From an uncultured Sutterella sp. (GTDB lineage Bacteria > Pseudomonadota > Gammaproteobacteria > Burkholderiales > Burkholderiaceae_F), in assembly GCA_905197905.1 (NCBI GenBank), contig CAJKAP010000012.1, positions 1-64,000 on the forward strand: a DNA stretch of 64,000 nucleotides. The letters are read 5' to 3'. The notes beneath the pieces are model-generated. The model had not been told where the DNA came from, did not search any database, and saw only the letters and a program-made list of their open reading frames with translations. Shown one piece after another: positions 24,200 to 33,001 of the stretch. Every line of letters begins with the position of its first letter. Position 1 is the first letter of the stretch. A program made the position numbers and the translations under genes.

Positions 24200-26746
24200 T
24201 TAGGCGGGTTCGTGCCAGGTGTAGATCGGCGGCACTTCGCCTTCCCACTTGCTCACCTGAACATTCGCCGTCGAAGCGATGTTACCGTTAGCGAGCTTAG
24301 AGGTGGGCTTATTGAGCGTCAAGGTGTTGGAGTTACCGTGAATATCGATTTCTTCACCCTTGATATCCTGCGGGGTGTACCAAGCACCGTGGTGAACCAC
24401 CACAACACCAGGCATCACACGATCGGTGATGTAAGCACCAGCGAGGATCTTACCGCGGCGGCTCGAGACCAACACGATATCGCCATTTTCGATCTTGCGA
24501 TCCTTAGCATCAGCCGGGTTGATCCAGCACGGTTCGCGACCCTGAATATCAGCGAAGCGGTTAGAAACCGTGCTATCCAACTGACTGTGCAAGCGATAAC
24601 GGCTCTTACAGGCCACGAGTGCGAGCGGGAATTCCTTCGTGCTCGTTGCCGTACCTTCCGTTGGCTGGAAGTAAGCTGGGTGACCCAAGCAGTCATCGTA
24701 CTTATAGGAAGCAATCTTGGGCGAGAAGAGCTGAATCAAGCCACTTTCCGTACCGAGAGCGTTAGCCTTCGGATCCTGACGGAATTTACCCATCTGGATG
24801 TAGTTGCGGTCTTCAGGCTTCACATCGAACATCACATAGCCCTTCTTCCAGAAGTCGGCGAAGGCAGGCATATTGACGCCAATCTTCGCACCAAAGCCAC
24901 GAGCGTCGGTGTAGAGTTTTTCAATCCACTGTTCGATCGTACGACCTTCCGTGAATTCCTTTTCCACGCCTAAGCGTTTGGCCAATTCGGAGAAGATCCA
25001 GTAGTTGGGCTTGGATTCCCACTGCGGTTCGATCGCTTGCTGCATGGCAACGAAGCCGTCATTGGTGTAGGTACCAATGTTGGTGATGTCGTTCGTTTCA
25101 AACGTCGTGCAAGCCGGCAACACGATATCAGCGTGACGAGCCGTAGCCGTCCAGTTGATATCAGAAACCACCACGCAGTCAGGCTTACGGAAGGCTTCCG
25201 CGACCTGGTTCGTCTGCGGTTGGTGAGCAAACGGGTTACCACCAGCCCAGAAGACGAAGTGCACTTCAGGCAACTTCACTTTCTTGCCGTCAAAGTCGAT
25301 TTCCTTACCCGGGGTCAAGAAGCAGTCAGCAAAGCTTGCCACTGGCACAACCAAACCTTCCGGATACGGAACCTTCACAGGGCGAGCGGGTTTCACGCTA
25401 GCGCTGATCGAGCCCAAGAACGGAGCATGAGCCAAGGGAGCGCCACCGTTGGAGTACTGGTAGTTCGTACCCATACCGCCACCAGGCAAACCGATCTGAC
25501 CCAAAACAGCCGCGAGAGCATAACCCATCCAGTGGAACTGTTCACCGAAGTCGATACGCTGGATACCCCAGCCCATCATGATCATCGTGCGATGTGCGGC
25601 CAAGTCTTCAGCCAAAGCACGGATCTTTTCAGCAGGCACGCCAGAGATTTCGGCAGCCCATTCTGGCGTCTTCTTCTTGCCGTCGCCCTTACCAGCAACG
25701 TAGTCCAAGAATTCTTGATGACCAGAGGTGTATTTCTTCAAGAAGGCCATATCAGCCTTGCCCGTATCCACCAAGTGGCAGATCATACCGAGCATCATGG
25801 CGGTGTCGGTACCAGGACGCGGAGCGATCCATTCGCTATCCAAGTATTCAGCCGTATCAGGCTTCAACGGGTTGATGGCATAGGTCTTCACATCCTTCTT
25901 GCCCTTCAAGGCACGGAGGTAGCCAGCGCAGTTGTGGATCGTGGTGTACCAGTCGATGTCGTTCGTGACGATCGGGTCAGCCCCCCAGAAAACGATACGC
26001 TGAGAATTCTGAATCACGCTATCCCAGCTCGTGCTACGTGGATCACCTGTTCCCACCACATAGGGGAGAATGCAAGAAATAGCAGCCGTAGAGTAGCTGT
26101 TACGGGTCTTAATGTAGCCACCGCACAAGTTGAGCAAACGCTGGAGAAGCGGAATAGAACCCTGCACCTTACCAGTGCTCATCCAACCGTAGGAGCGACC
26201 CCACACAGCGGCAGGGCCATACTTGTCATACACACCAGCCATTTCGTTGGCGACCAATTCAAGGGCCTTGTCCCAAGAGACGCGCACCCAACGGTCGCGA
26301 CCACGCTTAGCACGGCTCGAGTGACCTTCCTTCAAATAGGATTCACGAACCATCGGGAAGCGGATACGAGCGGTGTTGTACGGGAGTTCGCACAAACCAT
26401 TCAAATTGACGCTAGGAGCATAGTCATGTTCAAACGGGGTCAAGTGGGTCAACTTGCCACCCTGAACGTGAGCGCGAGCCACGCCCCAGCGGTTAGCCGT
26501 CATGACTTCACCTTCGTTGATCGTGGACTTACCCAAATCAAACGTGCCAGACAATTTCAGATCAGGCGCTTCCAACTTGTTGATTTGCTGGAATTTGGCA
26601 GCGCTTTTCTTGGCGGCGGGATTGTCAGCTAAGTTGCGTACACCTTTTTCCCCTGGCACCACAGCAGCTTGTGCGGCGGGGATGGTGGCAGCAATACCAG
26701 CTGCAGCCGAAGAGGTGAGGAAATGACGACGGGTTAACTTTGGCAT
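24200..26746 (-). CDS. Periplasmic TMAO/DMSO reductase-type molybdoenzyme (TorA/DorA/BisC group)
   Basis: This 848-residue molybdopterin enzyme has a twin-arginine signal (LTRRHFLTSSAA) and a cleavage-like AQA at about residue 28. It lacks the N-terminal Cys cluster of the DmsA/NapA groups. SYSTAA (near residue 200) carries the serine that ligates molybdenum in TorA/DorA. The C-terminal cofactor domain is complete (NGDIVLVSSRRGKILAG). It should reduce an S- or N-oxide in the periplasm. No TorC or TorD gene is adjacent, so the electron donor is unknown. The start at 26746 is supported by GAAGGA upstream. The nearest upstream gene on the strand is a frameshifted AraC-type regulator. Confidence 0.85.
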   Translation of the reverse strand: MPKLTRRHFLTSSAAAGIAATIPAAQAAVVPGEKGVRNLADNPAAKKSAAKFQQINKLEAPDLKLSGTFDLGKSTINEGEVMTANRWGVARAHVQGGKLTHLTPFEHDYAPSVNLNGLCELPYNTARIRFPMVRESYLKEGHSSRAKRGRDRWVRVSWDKALELVANEMAGVYDKYGPAAVWGRSYGWMSTGKVQGSIPLLQRLLNLCGGYIKTRNSYSTAAISCILPYVVGTGDPRSTSWDSVIQNSQRIVFWGADPIVTNDIDWYTTIHNCAGYLRALKGKKDVKTYAINPLKPDTAEYLDSEWIAPRPGTDTAMMLGMICHLVDTGKADMAFLKKYTSGHQEFLDYVAGKGDGKKKTPEWAAEISGVPAEKIRALAEDLAAHRTMIMMGWGIQRIDFGEQFHWMGYALAAVLGQIGLPGGGMGTNYQYSNGGAPLAHAPFLGSISASVKPARPVKVPYPEGLVVPVASFADCFLTPGKEIDFDGKKVKLPEVHFVFWAGGNPFAHQPQTNQVAEAFRKPDCVVVSDINWTATARHADIVLPACTTFETNDITNIGTYTNDGFVAMQQAIEPQWESKPNYWIFSELAKRLGVEKEFTEGRTIEQWIEKLYTDARGFGAKIGVNMPAFADFWKKGYVMFDVKPEDRNYIQMGKFRQDPKANALGTESGLIQLFSPKIASYKYDDCLGHPAYFQPTEGTATSTKEFPLALVACKSRYRLHSQLDSTVSNRFADIQGREPCWINPADAKDRKIENGDIVLVSSRRGKILAGAYITDRVMPGVVVVHHGAWYTPQDIKGEEIDIHGNSNTLTLNKPTSKLANGNIASTANVQVSKWEGEVPPIYTWHEPA

Positions 26747-27123
26747 ATTAGTATCCTTCAATGCGTTAACAGTGAGCGAGAAGAAATCTGCCCAGCGCTC
26801 TCAAGGGGTGGTCGAGGGCTGGGATTATGCGAGAGGACTTCTTCTCATAAAAGAAAGGACAAATCTCTCCCAAAAGAGACGTGTCCCTCCCTGCATAAGG
26901 ATGAGTTTAAGCAGAAAAAACCTCACCGTTGCATCTAATACTAATTAGGTAACGATTTTTTCATTGACCTCAATCATAAAGACATTAACAAGACCGCTAT
27001 TCCTCTAGTGAATAGGCAAGGTAGTTGATTTCGGGGGTAATCCCTAATGTTGAATTGTTTACTTAATTTTTATCAGAAATATTATTAACCCTATGATTTT
27101 TAAGGTATATTTCCTTAAATTTT
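26747..27123 (-). promoter_or_regulatory. Upstream region of the TorA-like gene with a GGG-N4-CCC dyad
   Basis: GGG-TAAT-CCCTAA occupies 27035-27047. A possible -35 hexamer TTGTTA (read on -, 26991-26986) lies 51 bases from the CCC half, the same spacing seen at the flavoprotein operons near 30.1 and 32.5 kb. A TTGAGGTCAA palindrome lies near 26970. No clear -10 element was seen, as is common for activator-dependent promoters. Transcript start and regulator are inference. Confidence 0.4.
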
Positions 27124-27917
27124 TTATTGACTTGCCATCGCACGCAACTCGCCTGGCGTCACGCCAAAAATCTTCTTAAAAACAGCAATAAAGGTTGAGG
27201 CGCGCTGATAATTAAGCCGTGCAGCAATCGTCCCATTGTCGACTTTATCCATCACCCAGGGGAGGCTATTGAGCATACAAACTTGAATACGCCAACGTTT
27301 AAAAGTCATCCCAGTTTCGCGCAAAATCAAGCGAGAGAGCGTTCTCTCGGTCATATTCACTGCTTCGGCCCACTCGGCGTTCGTTCGATTAAGGTTTTCG
27401 GTTTTCGAGAATTCTTCCACTAAGTAGCGAAGCAAAGGGTGAGGCGGCATCGGCGCAAAACTCAAAGAAAGCGGTCGCGCCATTGCGATTTCACCTAATA
27501 TGAGTTTTGCCATACGTAGGTAGTGCTCTTCCCCTATTTGCGCTAACTTTACATGCGCAAAGTGGCGAATCATCTCATAAGTCATGAGGTTCACAATGAG
27601 GCGTTCACTCTCTGCACCATCGGGTGTCGGGGATCAACGCGCACGACAACGCATTCGGAACCTTCTGTCATTTCCGTGCGGTGAGAAACTCCTGGAGGAA
27701 TCCATACGGCGCAGCTCACGGGTACCCCCAGTGTGCCTTTTTCTTGACGAATGCTGATCTGTCCCTTCACGGTCAAAACCAAAATGCCAACTTTTGTTTG
27801 GCTCAAGACCACTTCGCGTTTTTCGGTTTTCGAGATCAGAGTGGCTGAAGCGATATGTGAAAGATCATCAGACTCGAAAGAATCTGGATAATAAATAGGA
27901 TAAAACTTCGTACTCAT
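27124..27917 (-). pseudogene. AraC-family regulator split by a frameshift (cupin part plus HTH part)
   Basis: Two adjoining frames together give one normal AraC protein of about 264 residues. The first (27917 to 27591) is an AraC-type cupin sensor (WIPPGVSHRTEM). The second (27594 to 27124) holds the double HTH domain, with MTERTLSRLILRETGMTFKRWR and FGVTPGELRAM. They meet in a GTGA overlap with a -1 shift, and neither half is complete alone. Simple explanations are a pseudogene, a sequencing error, or two translationally coupled polypeptides. A strong GGAGGAG precedes the ATG at 27917. It lies upstream of the TorA-like gene in the same orientation. Confidence 0.7.
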
Positions 27918-28008
27918 GGAATACTCTCCTCCCATTTTCCCCCTTGGGGAGCTTCTTTTATTATGGCTTTTTTCAAAGATTTTCTCAGATTTACCGAGGT
28001 GAATCTAA

Positions 28009-28060
28009 AAAGGGTGAGCACGAGGAAAAATGCTGTTTTTTTCACTTGTGATCACCCTTT
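28009..28060 (-). terminator. Terminator of the first flavoprotein-cytochrome operon
   Basis: On the - strand an AAAGGGTGA/TCACCCTTT stem (28060-28052 with 28017-28009), extended by CAC/GTG after one mismatch, is followed by a T-run. Confidence 0.7.
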
Positions 28061-28098
28061 GAGAGACACTTCTTTAGCGAGAAGAGTTTAAGAGCCTC

Positions 28099-28458
28099 TT
28101 AAGGCACCTTAAACTGGATCATGTGGCAGGTCGAACAAACGTTCTTCGAGCTCTTATGACCCTGATGGCATTCCAAGCAACTCACTCCAATTAAGTGGTT
28201 GTTGTAGTGAGGATCTGGGCGTAAGTTCTTCTTACGCGTCACAGCACCCATGGCTTCAATATCGCCGTGGCAGCTCGTACAAGCCGTCGTTGGCACTTCC
28301 ACGCCAGGTGCAGGCGCCTTATCGGCGTGACAAGACGCACAGGCCACACCACGACCCACGTGGCGATCTGCCAAGAACTTATCAGCCTGGGCCATACTCG
28401 CAGCGGACACAACAACTAACGCGCTAAAAAGCACGGTTTTCAATAACGATTTTTGCAT
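28099..28458 (-). CDS. Small periplasmic tetrahaem cytochrome c (operon 1)
   Basis: This 119-residue protein has a Sec signal (AALVVVSAASMAQA-like core) and four CxxCH haem sites (CASCH, CTSCH, CLECH, CSTCH). Additional histidines suit bis-His ligation, as in the haem domain of Shewanella flavocytochrome c3. The start at 28458 has GGGAGAG upstream; longer in-frame starts run back into the preceding gene. It lies 13 bases after the flavoprotein gene and should feed electrons to that enzyme. It is a close paralogue of the cytochrome at 30457-30813. Confidence 0.88.
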   Translation of the reverse strand: MQKSLLKTVLFSALVVVSAASMAQADKFLADRHVGRGVACASCHADKAPAPGVEVPTTACTSCHGDIEAMGAVTRKKNLRPDPHYNNHLIGVSCLECHQGHKSSKNVCSTCHMIQFKVP

Positions 28459-28471
28459 AGCACTCTCCCGA

Positions 28472-29965
28472 TTAACCACGTGCCTTAGCGCGAGACGTTG
28501 CATGACGAGCAGCGAGTCGACCAAAGACCATACAACCACCTAACTGGTTGCCACCGATGTCGTCATGAACCCAGACGCCACCTGCGGCGCAGCCGGCTGC
28601 ATAGAGACCAGGAACAGGCTTATCTTCCCAATTGACGACATTAGCGTTGACGTCAATCTGCGGACCGCCCCACGTATTGGAAATCCCACCAGCCCCAGGA
28701 AGCATATAGAAGGGACCTTTTTCGAGCGCGTGCGGCGTTTCAAACAGATACGGCGGATTGAGTTCTTTTGCCTTACCTGCTTTCACAGCGGCATTGAATT
28801 CTTTCACCGTTTGTTCAAGTGCTTTTGGCGGAACGCCAGCGGCCTTAGCCACTTCAGCAATCGTATTGCCCTTGGCGATCTTGTAGCCCACCAAGGAGAA
28901 GCGTTCAATCGTGCGAGTCAGAATGTTGTCGCTTGCGTCGGCATCGCTTCCCACCAAAATAAAGGAGAGGTTATCAATCGTGCCCTTGGCAATCGCGATG
29001 GCCTTAGGCACCTGAAGGAGGTTTTCACGCAGGAAGCGCTTACCTTCGGAGTTCACCTGAATCCCGTAGCCCGAGTGCATCAAGGTCGAGGGATTAACGT
29101 GACCAGTGGGGGTGATAGGACCAGCGTGGAATTGGTCCAGGTGCACTAACTTAGCGCGTACTTGCATACCCATGGTGATGTTGTCACCCACGTTCCATGG
29201 CGTAGCACGCATCTTGAGGTTGTTGGCCCAAGGACCAATCCAAGCGCCCGTCATAGCGGTGTTAGAGGCGTAGCCACCCGTCGTCAGAATGACCCCACCC
29301 TTAGCTAAGTAGTTCTTGCGGCCTTCTGGCGTTAAGCAAGAGACACCTTCAACTTCGTTATTGGGCGTGACAATCAATTCGATTGCGTTTGTGTTGCAAT
29401 GCACAGGCACTTTAGCGGCTTTAAGTGCTTTGTAGAGGTGACGCAAAAGCGCGGCACCGCCAGGAATACCGTCATCCGTTGGCATTACGCAACGCGAGAG
29501 TTCTGGTGCAGGAAGGTTTTCCCACACACGGAAAGAGACGCCCTTTTCCATCAGCCAGTTGACGCCATCCGCAACCTCATCAGCATAAACCTGCATGAGT
29601 TCAAGCTTGGCTTCATTGCGAGAAACTCGCATCATGTCACGAACAAGATCTTCCTTCGTGTCTTCGGGGTGATGCTGTTGCACCTTACTACCAACGGCCG
29701 TAATCCAACCCGTTGAATAAACGCTTACACCGTCTGGACGCGAGCATTTTTCAAGCAACACCACATTGGCGCCCTTTTCAGCGGCTTCTAGCGCAGCGCA
29801 CATACCGGCCATCCCGGCACCGACCACTACAACATCAAAAGATTCCGAGGGAATATCTGCATCTGCTTTGGGAGAAGCACTTTTCGCAAAAGCTTCCGTC
29901 AGGCCGACAGTCATACCCGCCCCAAGCAAACTTCCTTTTAAAATTTCACGACGTTTCAATTGCAT
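28472..29965 (-). CDS. Tat-exported flavoprotein reductase of the fumarate/urocanate reductase family (operon 1)
   Basis: This 497-residue FAD protein has a twin-arginine signal (LKRREILKGSLLGAG) and the FAD motif VVGAGMAGMCAALEAAEKG near residue 46. The closing FAD segment (GLYAAGCAAGG...GGNQLGG) is present. The proton-donor arginine expected in family members is found in EGKRFLRE (about residue 309). The usual carboxylate-binding His and Arg (Fcc3 His504 and Arg544) are not: the equivalents read GISNTWGG and HDDIGGN. The electron acceptor is therefore probably not fumarate. AAGGAG precedes the ATG at 29965. It is co-transcribed with the tetrahaem cytochrome downstream. Residue assignments are by eye. 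Confidence 0.85.
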   Translation of the reverse strand: MQLKRREILKGSLLGAGMTVGLTEAFAKSASPKADADIPSESFDVVVVGAGMAGMCAALEAAEKGANVVLLEKCSRPDGVSVYSTGWITAVGSKVQQHHPEDTKEDLVRDMMRVSRNEAKLELMQVYADEVADGVNWLMEKGVSFRVWENLPAPELSRCVMPTDDGIPGGAALLRHLYKALKAAKVPVHCNTNAIELIVTPNNEVEGVSCLTPEGRKNYLAKGGVILTTGGYASNTAMTGAWIGPWANNLKMRATPWNVGDNITMGMQVRAKLVHLDQFHAGPITPTGHVNPSTLMHSGYGIQVNSEGKRFLRENLLQVPKAIAIAKGTIDNLSFILVGSDADASDNILTRTIERFSLVGYKIAKGNTIAEVAKAAGVPPKALEQTVKEFNAAVKAGKAKELNPPYLFETPHALEKGPFYMLPGAGGISNTWGGPQIDVNANVVNWEDKPVPGLYAAGCAAGGVWVHDDIGGNQLGGCMVFGRLAARHATSRAKARG

Positions 29966-30456
29966 CGTTATCTCCTTGAATAACTGCTCCTACGGCGCAG
30001 GAGCAACGCTTGGCATTCGTTCTGGGATCTGCCTTACGCAAGACTTAAGACTAAAGAATGCCCTTTTTGGCAACAAGGCTTAAAGTGGACAACGAATACA
30101 CTATTTGTGACAGGGCTCGATTTTTTAGGCTTAAGTAATAACCCTAGTTTTTATCGGTATATATGCCTGAAATTGCATCTAGAAAGAATTGGCCGAAAGG
30201 CTTCAACGCCTTCTTTTTTCTAGCAAAACGGGAGGTAGGATGAGAAGATTTGAGAAAGGTACGGGAAGAGAAAAATTGAAGGAAAAATTGTCATTCTCCA
30301 AAGGGGTCTTAACATTATTATGACGCGTTTCTTAACTTTTGCCACTCACTTCTTCGGGGTGCAGAAAAGGCGACCGCTCCAGGAGTCTCACAACGACTCT
30401 TCCTTCACAGTCGCCCCTAGGAGATATCTCTTCATTACGAAGAAACCATGACTCCG
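29966..30456 (-). promoter_or_regulatory. Upstream region of flavoprotein operon 1
   Basis: A 20-base block, TTAAAGTGGACAACGAATAC (30080-30099), recurs with three changes at 32437-32456, at almost the same distance from the start codon (115 versus 117 bases). Read on -, it contains TTGTCC, a possible -35. CCCTAG at 30142-30147 aligns with the CCC half of a GGG-N5-CCC dyad in operon 2; here the GGG half is degenerate. The right end (30369-30415) is the terminator of operon 2. Confidence 0.45.
30365..30415 (-). terminator. Terminator of the second flavoprotein-cytochrome operon
   Basis: On the - strand a GGCGAC/GTCGCC outer stem (30415-30410 with 30374-30369) and a GAGTC/GACTC inner stem are followed by TTTT. 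It lies 42 bases after the cytochrome stop codon. Confidence 0.8.
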
Positions 30457-30813
30457 TTACGGCACCTTGTACTGGATTTCATGACAGGTAGAACAAGCAT
30501 TCTGAGAAGGCTTGTGGCCCTGATGGCATTCCAGACAGTTAAGACCCACTAAGTGGTTGTAGTGCGGATCAGGCGTCACGCCCTTTTTCTTTGTGCGCTC
30601 TGCAACCTGATCGAGGCTTCCGTGGCAGGTCGTACAAGCCGTCATGGGAACCTTTGCACCAGGGGCTGGTGCTTTATCCCCGTGGCACGATGCACAAGCA
30701 ACACCACGCCCCACATGGCGATCTGCCAAGAACGAGTCCGTTTGAGCCCAGAGGCTAGCGGACGCGACAACTAACGCGCCAAACAGCGCAGTTTTTAATA
30801 ACGATTTTTGCAT
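30457..30813 (-). CDS. Small periplasmic tetrahaem cytochrome c (operon 2)
   Basis: This 118-residue protein has a Sec signal ending near LWAQ and four haem sites: CASCH, CTTCH, CLECH, CSTCH. It is nearly colinear with the cytochrome at 28099-28458, differing mainly between the second and third haem sites. It sits 13 bases after the flavoprotein gene of the same operon, the same spacing as in operon 1. It is the likely direct electron donor to that flavoprotein, taking electrons from a membrane quinol dehydrogenase not found here. Confidence 0.88.
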   Translation of the reverse strand: MQKSLLKTALFGALVVASASLWAQTDSFLADRHVGRGVACASCHGDKAPAPGAKVPMTACTTCHGSLDQVAERTKKKGVTPDPHYNHLVGLNCLECHQGHKPSQNACSTCHEIQYKVP

Positions 30814-30826
30814 AGCTCTCTCCCGA

Positions 30827-32320
30827 TTATCCACGTGCTTTTGCGCGAGCCGTTGCGTGACGAGCTGCAACTCGGCCAAAGACCATGCAGCCACCTAACT
30901 GGTTACCACCGATGTCGTCATGTACCCAGACACCACCCGCGGCAGCACCTGCGGCATAAAGCCCTGGCACAGGTTCATCTTCCCAGGTCACCACATTAGC
31001 GTTCACGTTGATCTTTGGACCACCCATGGTATTAGCCATACCACCAGCGGCAGGGATCATGTAGAACGGGCCCTTTTCAAGAGCATGAGGCGTAGCAAAT
31101 TCGTACGGCGGATCGAGTTCTTTTGCCTTACCTGCCTTCACGGCGGCATTGAATTCTTTCACCGTTTCTTCAAGAGCTTTTGGCGGAACACCAGCAGCCT
31201 TTGCTACTTCGGCGATCGTCTTGCCACTCGGGACTTTGTAGCCCAAGTTAGCAAAGCGTTTGAGAGTCTTCGTTAAAATTTGGTCATTATCATCAGCATC
31301 GCTACCAATCAACATAAAGGAGCGATTGTCTGGCGTGAGGTTCGCAATACCCTTGGCCTTTGGCACTTGGAGCCAGTCTTCAGGCAAGAAGCGCTTCCCA
31401 GCGGTATTAACCTGAATCCCGTAACCTGCGTGCATCAAAGGAGAAGGATTGGCGTGTCCCGTCGGCGTGATCGGACCCGCGTAGAACTGGTCCAAATACA
31501 CCAACTTCGCACGGACCTGCATACCCATAGTGATGTTTTCGCCCACACTCCAAGGAGAAGCGCGCATCACGAGGTTATTGGCCCAGGGACCAATCCAAGC
31601 GCCAGTCATGGCGGTATTGGCACCGTAGCCACCTGTCGTCAAAATCACCCCACCCTTGGCGAGATAATTCTTGCGACCTTCTGGTGTATGGCAAGAAACG
31701 CCTTCGACTTCGTTATTCGGCGTGACAATCAGTTCAATCGCATTGGTGTTGTAGCGAATCGGCACTTTCTTTTCGTTCAAGGCTTTCAACAAGCAACGAA
31801 TCAGCATCGAGCCGCCCGTAATGCCATTGCCTTGCGAAATCACGCAACGAGATAGTTCAGGTGAGGGAAGGTTTTCCCAGAGTTTGAAAGGCACGCCCTT
31901 CTGAATCAACCAGTTGACGCCGTCCCCGGCTTCTTCTGCGTAGAGTTTGATCAATTCAGGATCAGACTTGTAGTGAGAGAGTCGCATCATGTCGGCGACA
32001 AAGGCTTCCTTGGTATCTTCCGGATGGTGCTTTTGCATGTCGCTACCTACAGCAGCGATCCAACCCGAAGAGTAAACCGTCACGCCGTCTGGGCGACCAC
32101 GTTTTTCAAGTAGCACAACGTTTGCGCCTTTTTCTGCGGCTTCTAGCGCAGCACACATACCGGCCATACCTGCGCCAACCACGACAACGTCAAACGTTTC
32201 CGATGGGAATTCCGCCCCAGCACCCTGAGACGAGCCTTTTGCGAACACATCGGTTAAACCGACAGTCATGCCTGCACCAAGCAAGCTACCTTTTAAAATT
32301 TCACGACGTTTTAATTGCAT
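30827..32320 (-). CDS. Tat-exported flavoprotein reductase, paralogue of the operon 1 enzyme (operon 2)
   Basis: At 497 residues it has exactly the same length as the 28472-29965 product, with the same twin-arginine leader (LKRREILKGSLLGAG) and FAD motif. Divergence is spread along the protein, so the duplication is not recent. Catalytic arginine region: TAGKRFLPED. Substrate-site equivalents: GMANTMGG and HDDIGGN, again lacking the carboxylate-binding His/Arg pair of fumarate reductases. Differences near residues 95-130 and 165-200 may reflect a different substrate. The start at 32320 is set by GAAGGAG upstream. It is followed by its own tetrahaem cytochrome. Confidence 0.85.
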   Translation of the reverse strand: MQLKRREILKGSLLGAGMTVGLTDVFAKGSSQGAGAEFPSETFDVVVVGAGMAGMCAALEAAEKGANVVLLEKRGRPDGVTVYSSGWIAAVGSDMQKHHPEDTKEAFVADMMRLSHYKSDPELIKLYAEEAGDGVNWLIQKGVPFKLWENLPSPELSRCVISQGNGITGGSMLIRCLLKALNEKKVPIRYNTNAIELIVTPNNEVEGVSCHTPEGRKNYLAKGGVILTTGGYGANTAMTGAWIGPWANNLVMRASPWSVGENITMGMQVRAKLVYLDQFYAGPITPTGHANPSPLMHAGYGIQVNTAGKRFLPEDWLQVPKAKGIANLTPDNRSFMLIGSDADDNDQILTKTLKRFANLGYKVPSGKTIAEVAKAAGVPPKALEETVKEFNAAVKAGKAKELDPPYEFATPHALEKGPFYMIPAAGGMANTMGGPKINVNANVVTWEDEPVPGLYAAGAAAGGVWVHDDIGGNQLGGCMVFGRVAARHATARAKARG

Positions 32321-32786
32321 CGTTATCTCCTTCAATCACTGCGCATACAGGGCGCAGAAGTGACACCGGACGTTATCTAAGGGGTGGTCCTGTGTGCACC
32401 ATCTAGCCTAAGTCAGGAGAATTACTTAAGCAATCCTTAAATTGGACAACCTATACGGCAATCTTGCCAAGCGACCATTTTTCTTTACTTAGGGAAAAAC
32501 CCTGAATTTTCAATAGGTTAAAGCGTTTTTTTGCTTTTTTTCAGGAGACTCTAAAATAAACATCGATACCCCATTTTTACTCAACGCCTTCTCATAATGG
32601 ACAATGAGAGGATTCGGATTTGAGAAAATTGTTCGTTTTGGACAAGGTGGCAAAGGAGAAAAAGCCAGAGAAAACTCTTGGAAAGAGAACACATCAATAG
32701 CTAAAGATTAACAATCGTATAGCTATTACTTCACCTTTTTAAAGATCCTCTCCCAGAGGAAAGAAATAAGAGAAAGGAGCGTTTCG

Positions 32787-32882
32787 GGTAGCGCGCAGAG
32801 AGACACTCGAAAAGGAGCAAAAGAGGATGGAGCTAGAAATCGTCTTTTGCCTCTTCTCAAAAAAGTGTCAATACGCGCTACC
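32787..32882. repeat. Extended imperfect inverted repeat (about 96 bases)
   Basis: Outer arms GGTAGCGCG/CGCGCTACC (32787-32795 with 32874-32882), middle GACACT/AGTGTC (32802-32807 with 32864-32869), and inner GCAAAAG/CTTTTGC (32817-32823 with 32844-32850). All three pairings nest, so the whole segment can fold as one long hairpin on either strand. It has no adjacent T-run. It could be a small RNA, a palindromic repeat, or a remnant mini-element. Confidence 0.6.
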
Positions 32883-32946
32883 GTCAACGCCCCCCCTTAG
32901 AGGAGACAACTTAGGAGAGAAGTTGATGAAAAACATGTCAGGCTTG

Positions 32947-32987
32947 GTGAAGTCGGCACTATGACCTAAGAATGGCACCGACTCCAC
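32947..32987 (-). terminator. Probable terminator of the cytochrome-flavoprotein pair 3
   Basis: A 13-position stem (GTGAAGTCGGCAC with GCACCGACTCCAC, three wobble pairs) lies 15 bases after the flavoprotein stop. T residues follow only about ten bases later on the - strand, so it may be a weak or assisted terminator. Confidence 0.55.
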
Positions 32988-33001
32988 CTCGCACTAACTT
33001 T

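Larger units (their letters stand above)
32321..33001 (-). promoter_or_regulatory. 681-base upstream region of operon 2, with a dyad and a long stem-loop
   Basis: The 20-base block shared with operon 1 is at 32437-32456, with TTGTCC on -. The dyad TTAGGG-AAAAA-CCCTGA is at 32489-32505, 51 bases from the putative -35. Further out (32787-32882) lies an extended stem-loop that fits no coding or obvious promoter role. The far end (32947-32987) is a terminator-like hairpin for the next upstream gene. No credible coding frame was seen. Confidence 0.45.

Noticed and set aside
25037..26632. Long open frame (531 codons) on + across the TorA-like gene
   Set aside because: It is fully antisense to a complete molybdoenzyme with intact Tat signal and cofactor motifs. 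The translated product has no recognisable domain, and there is no ribosome binding site.
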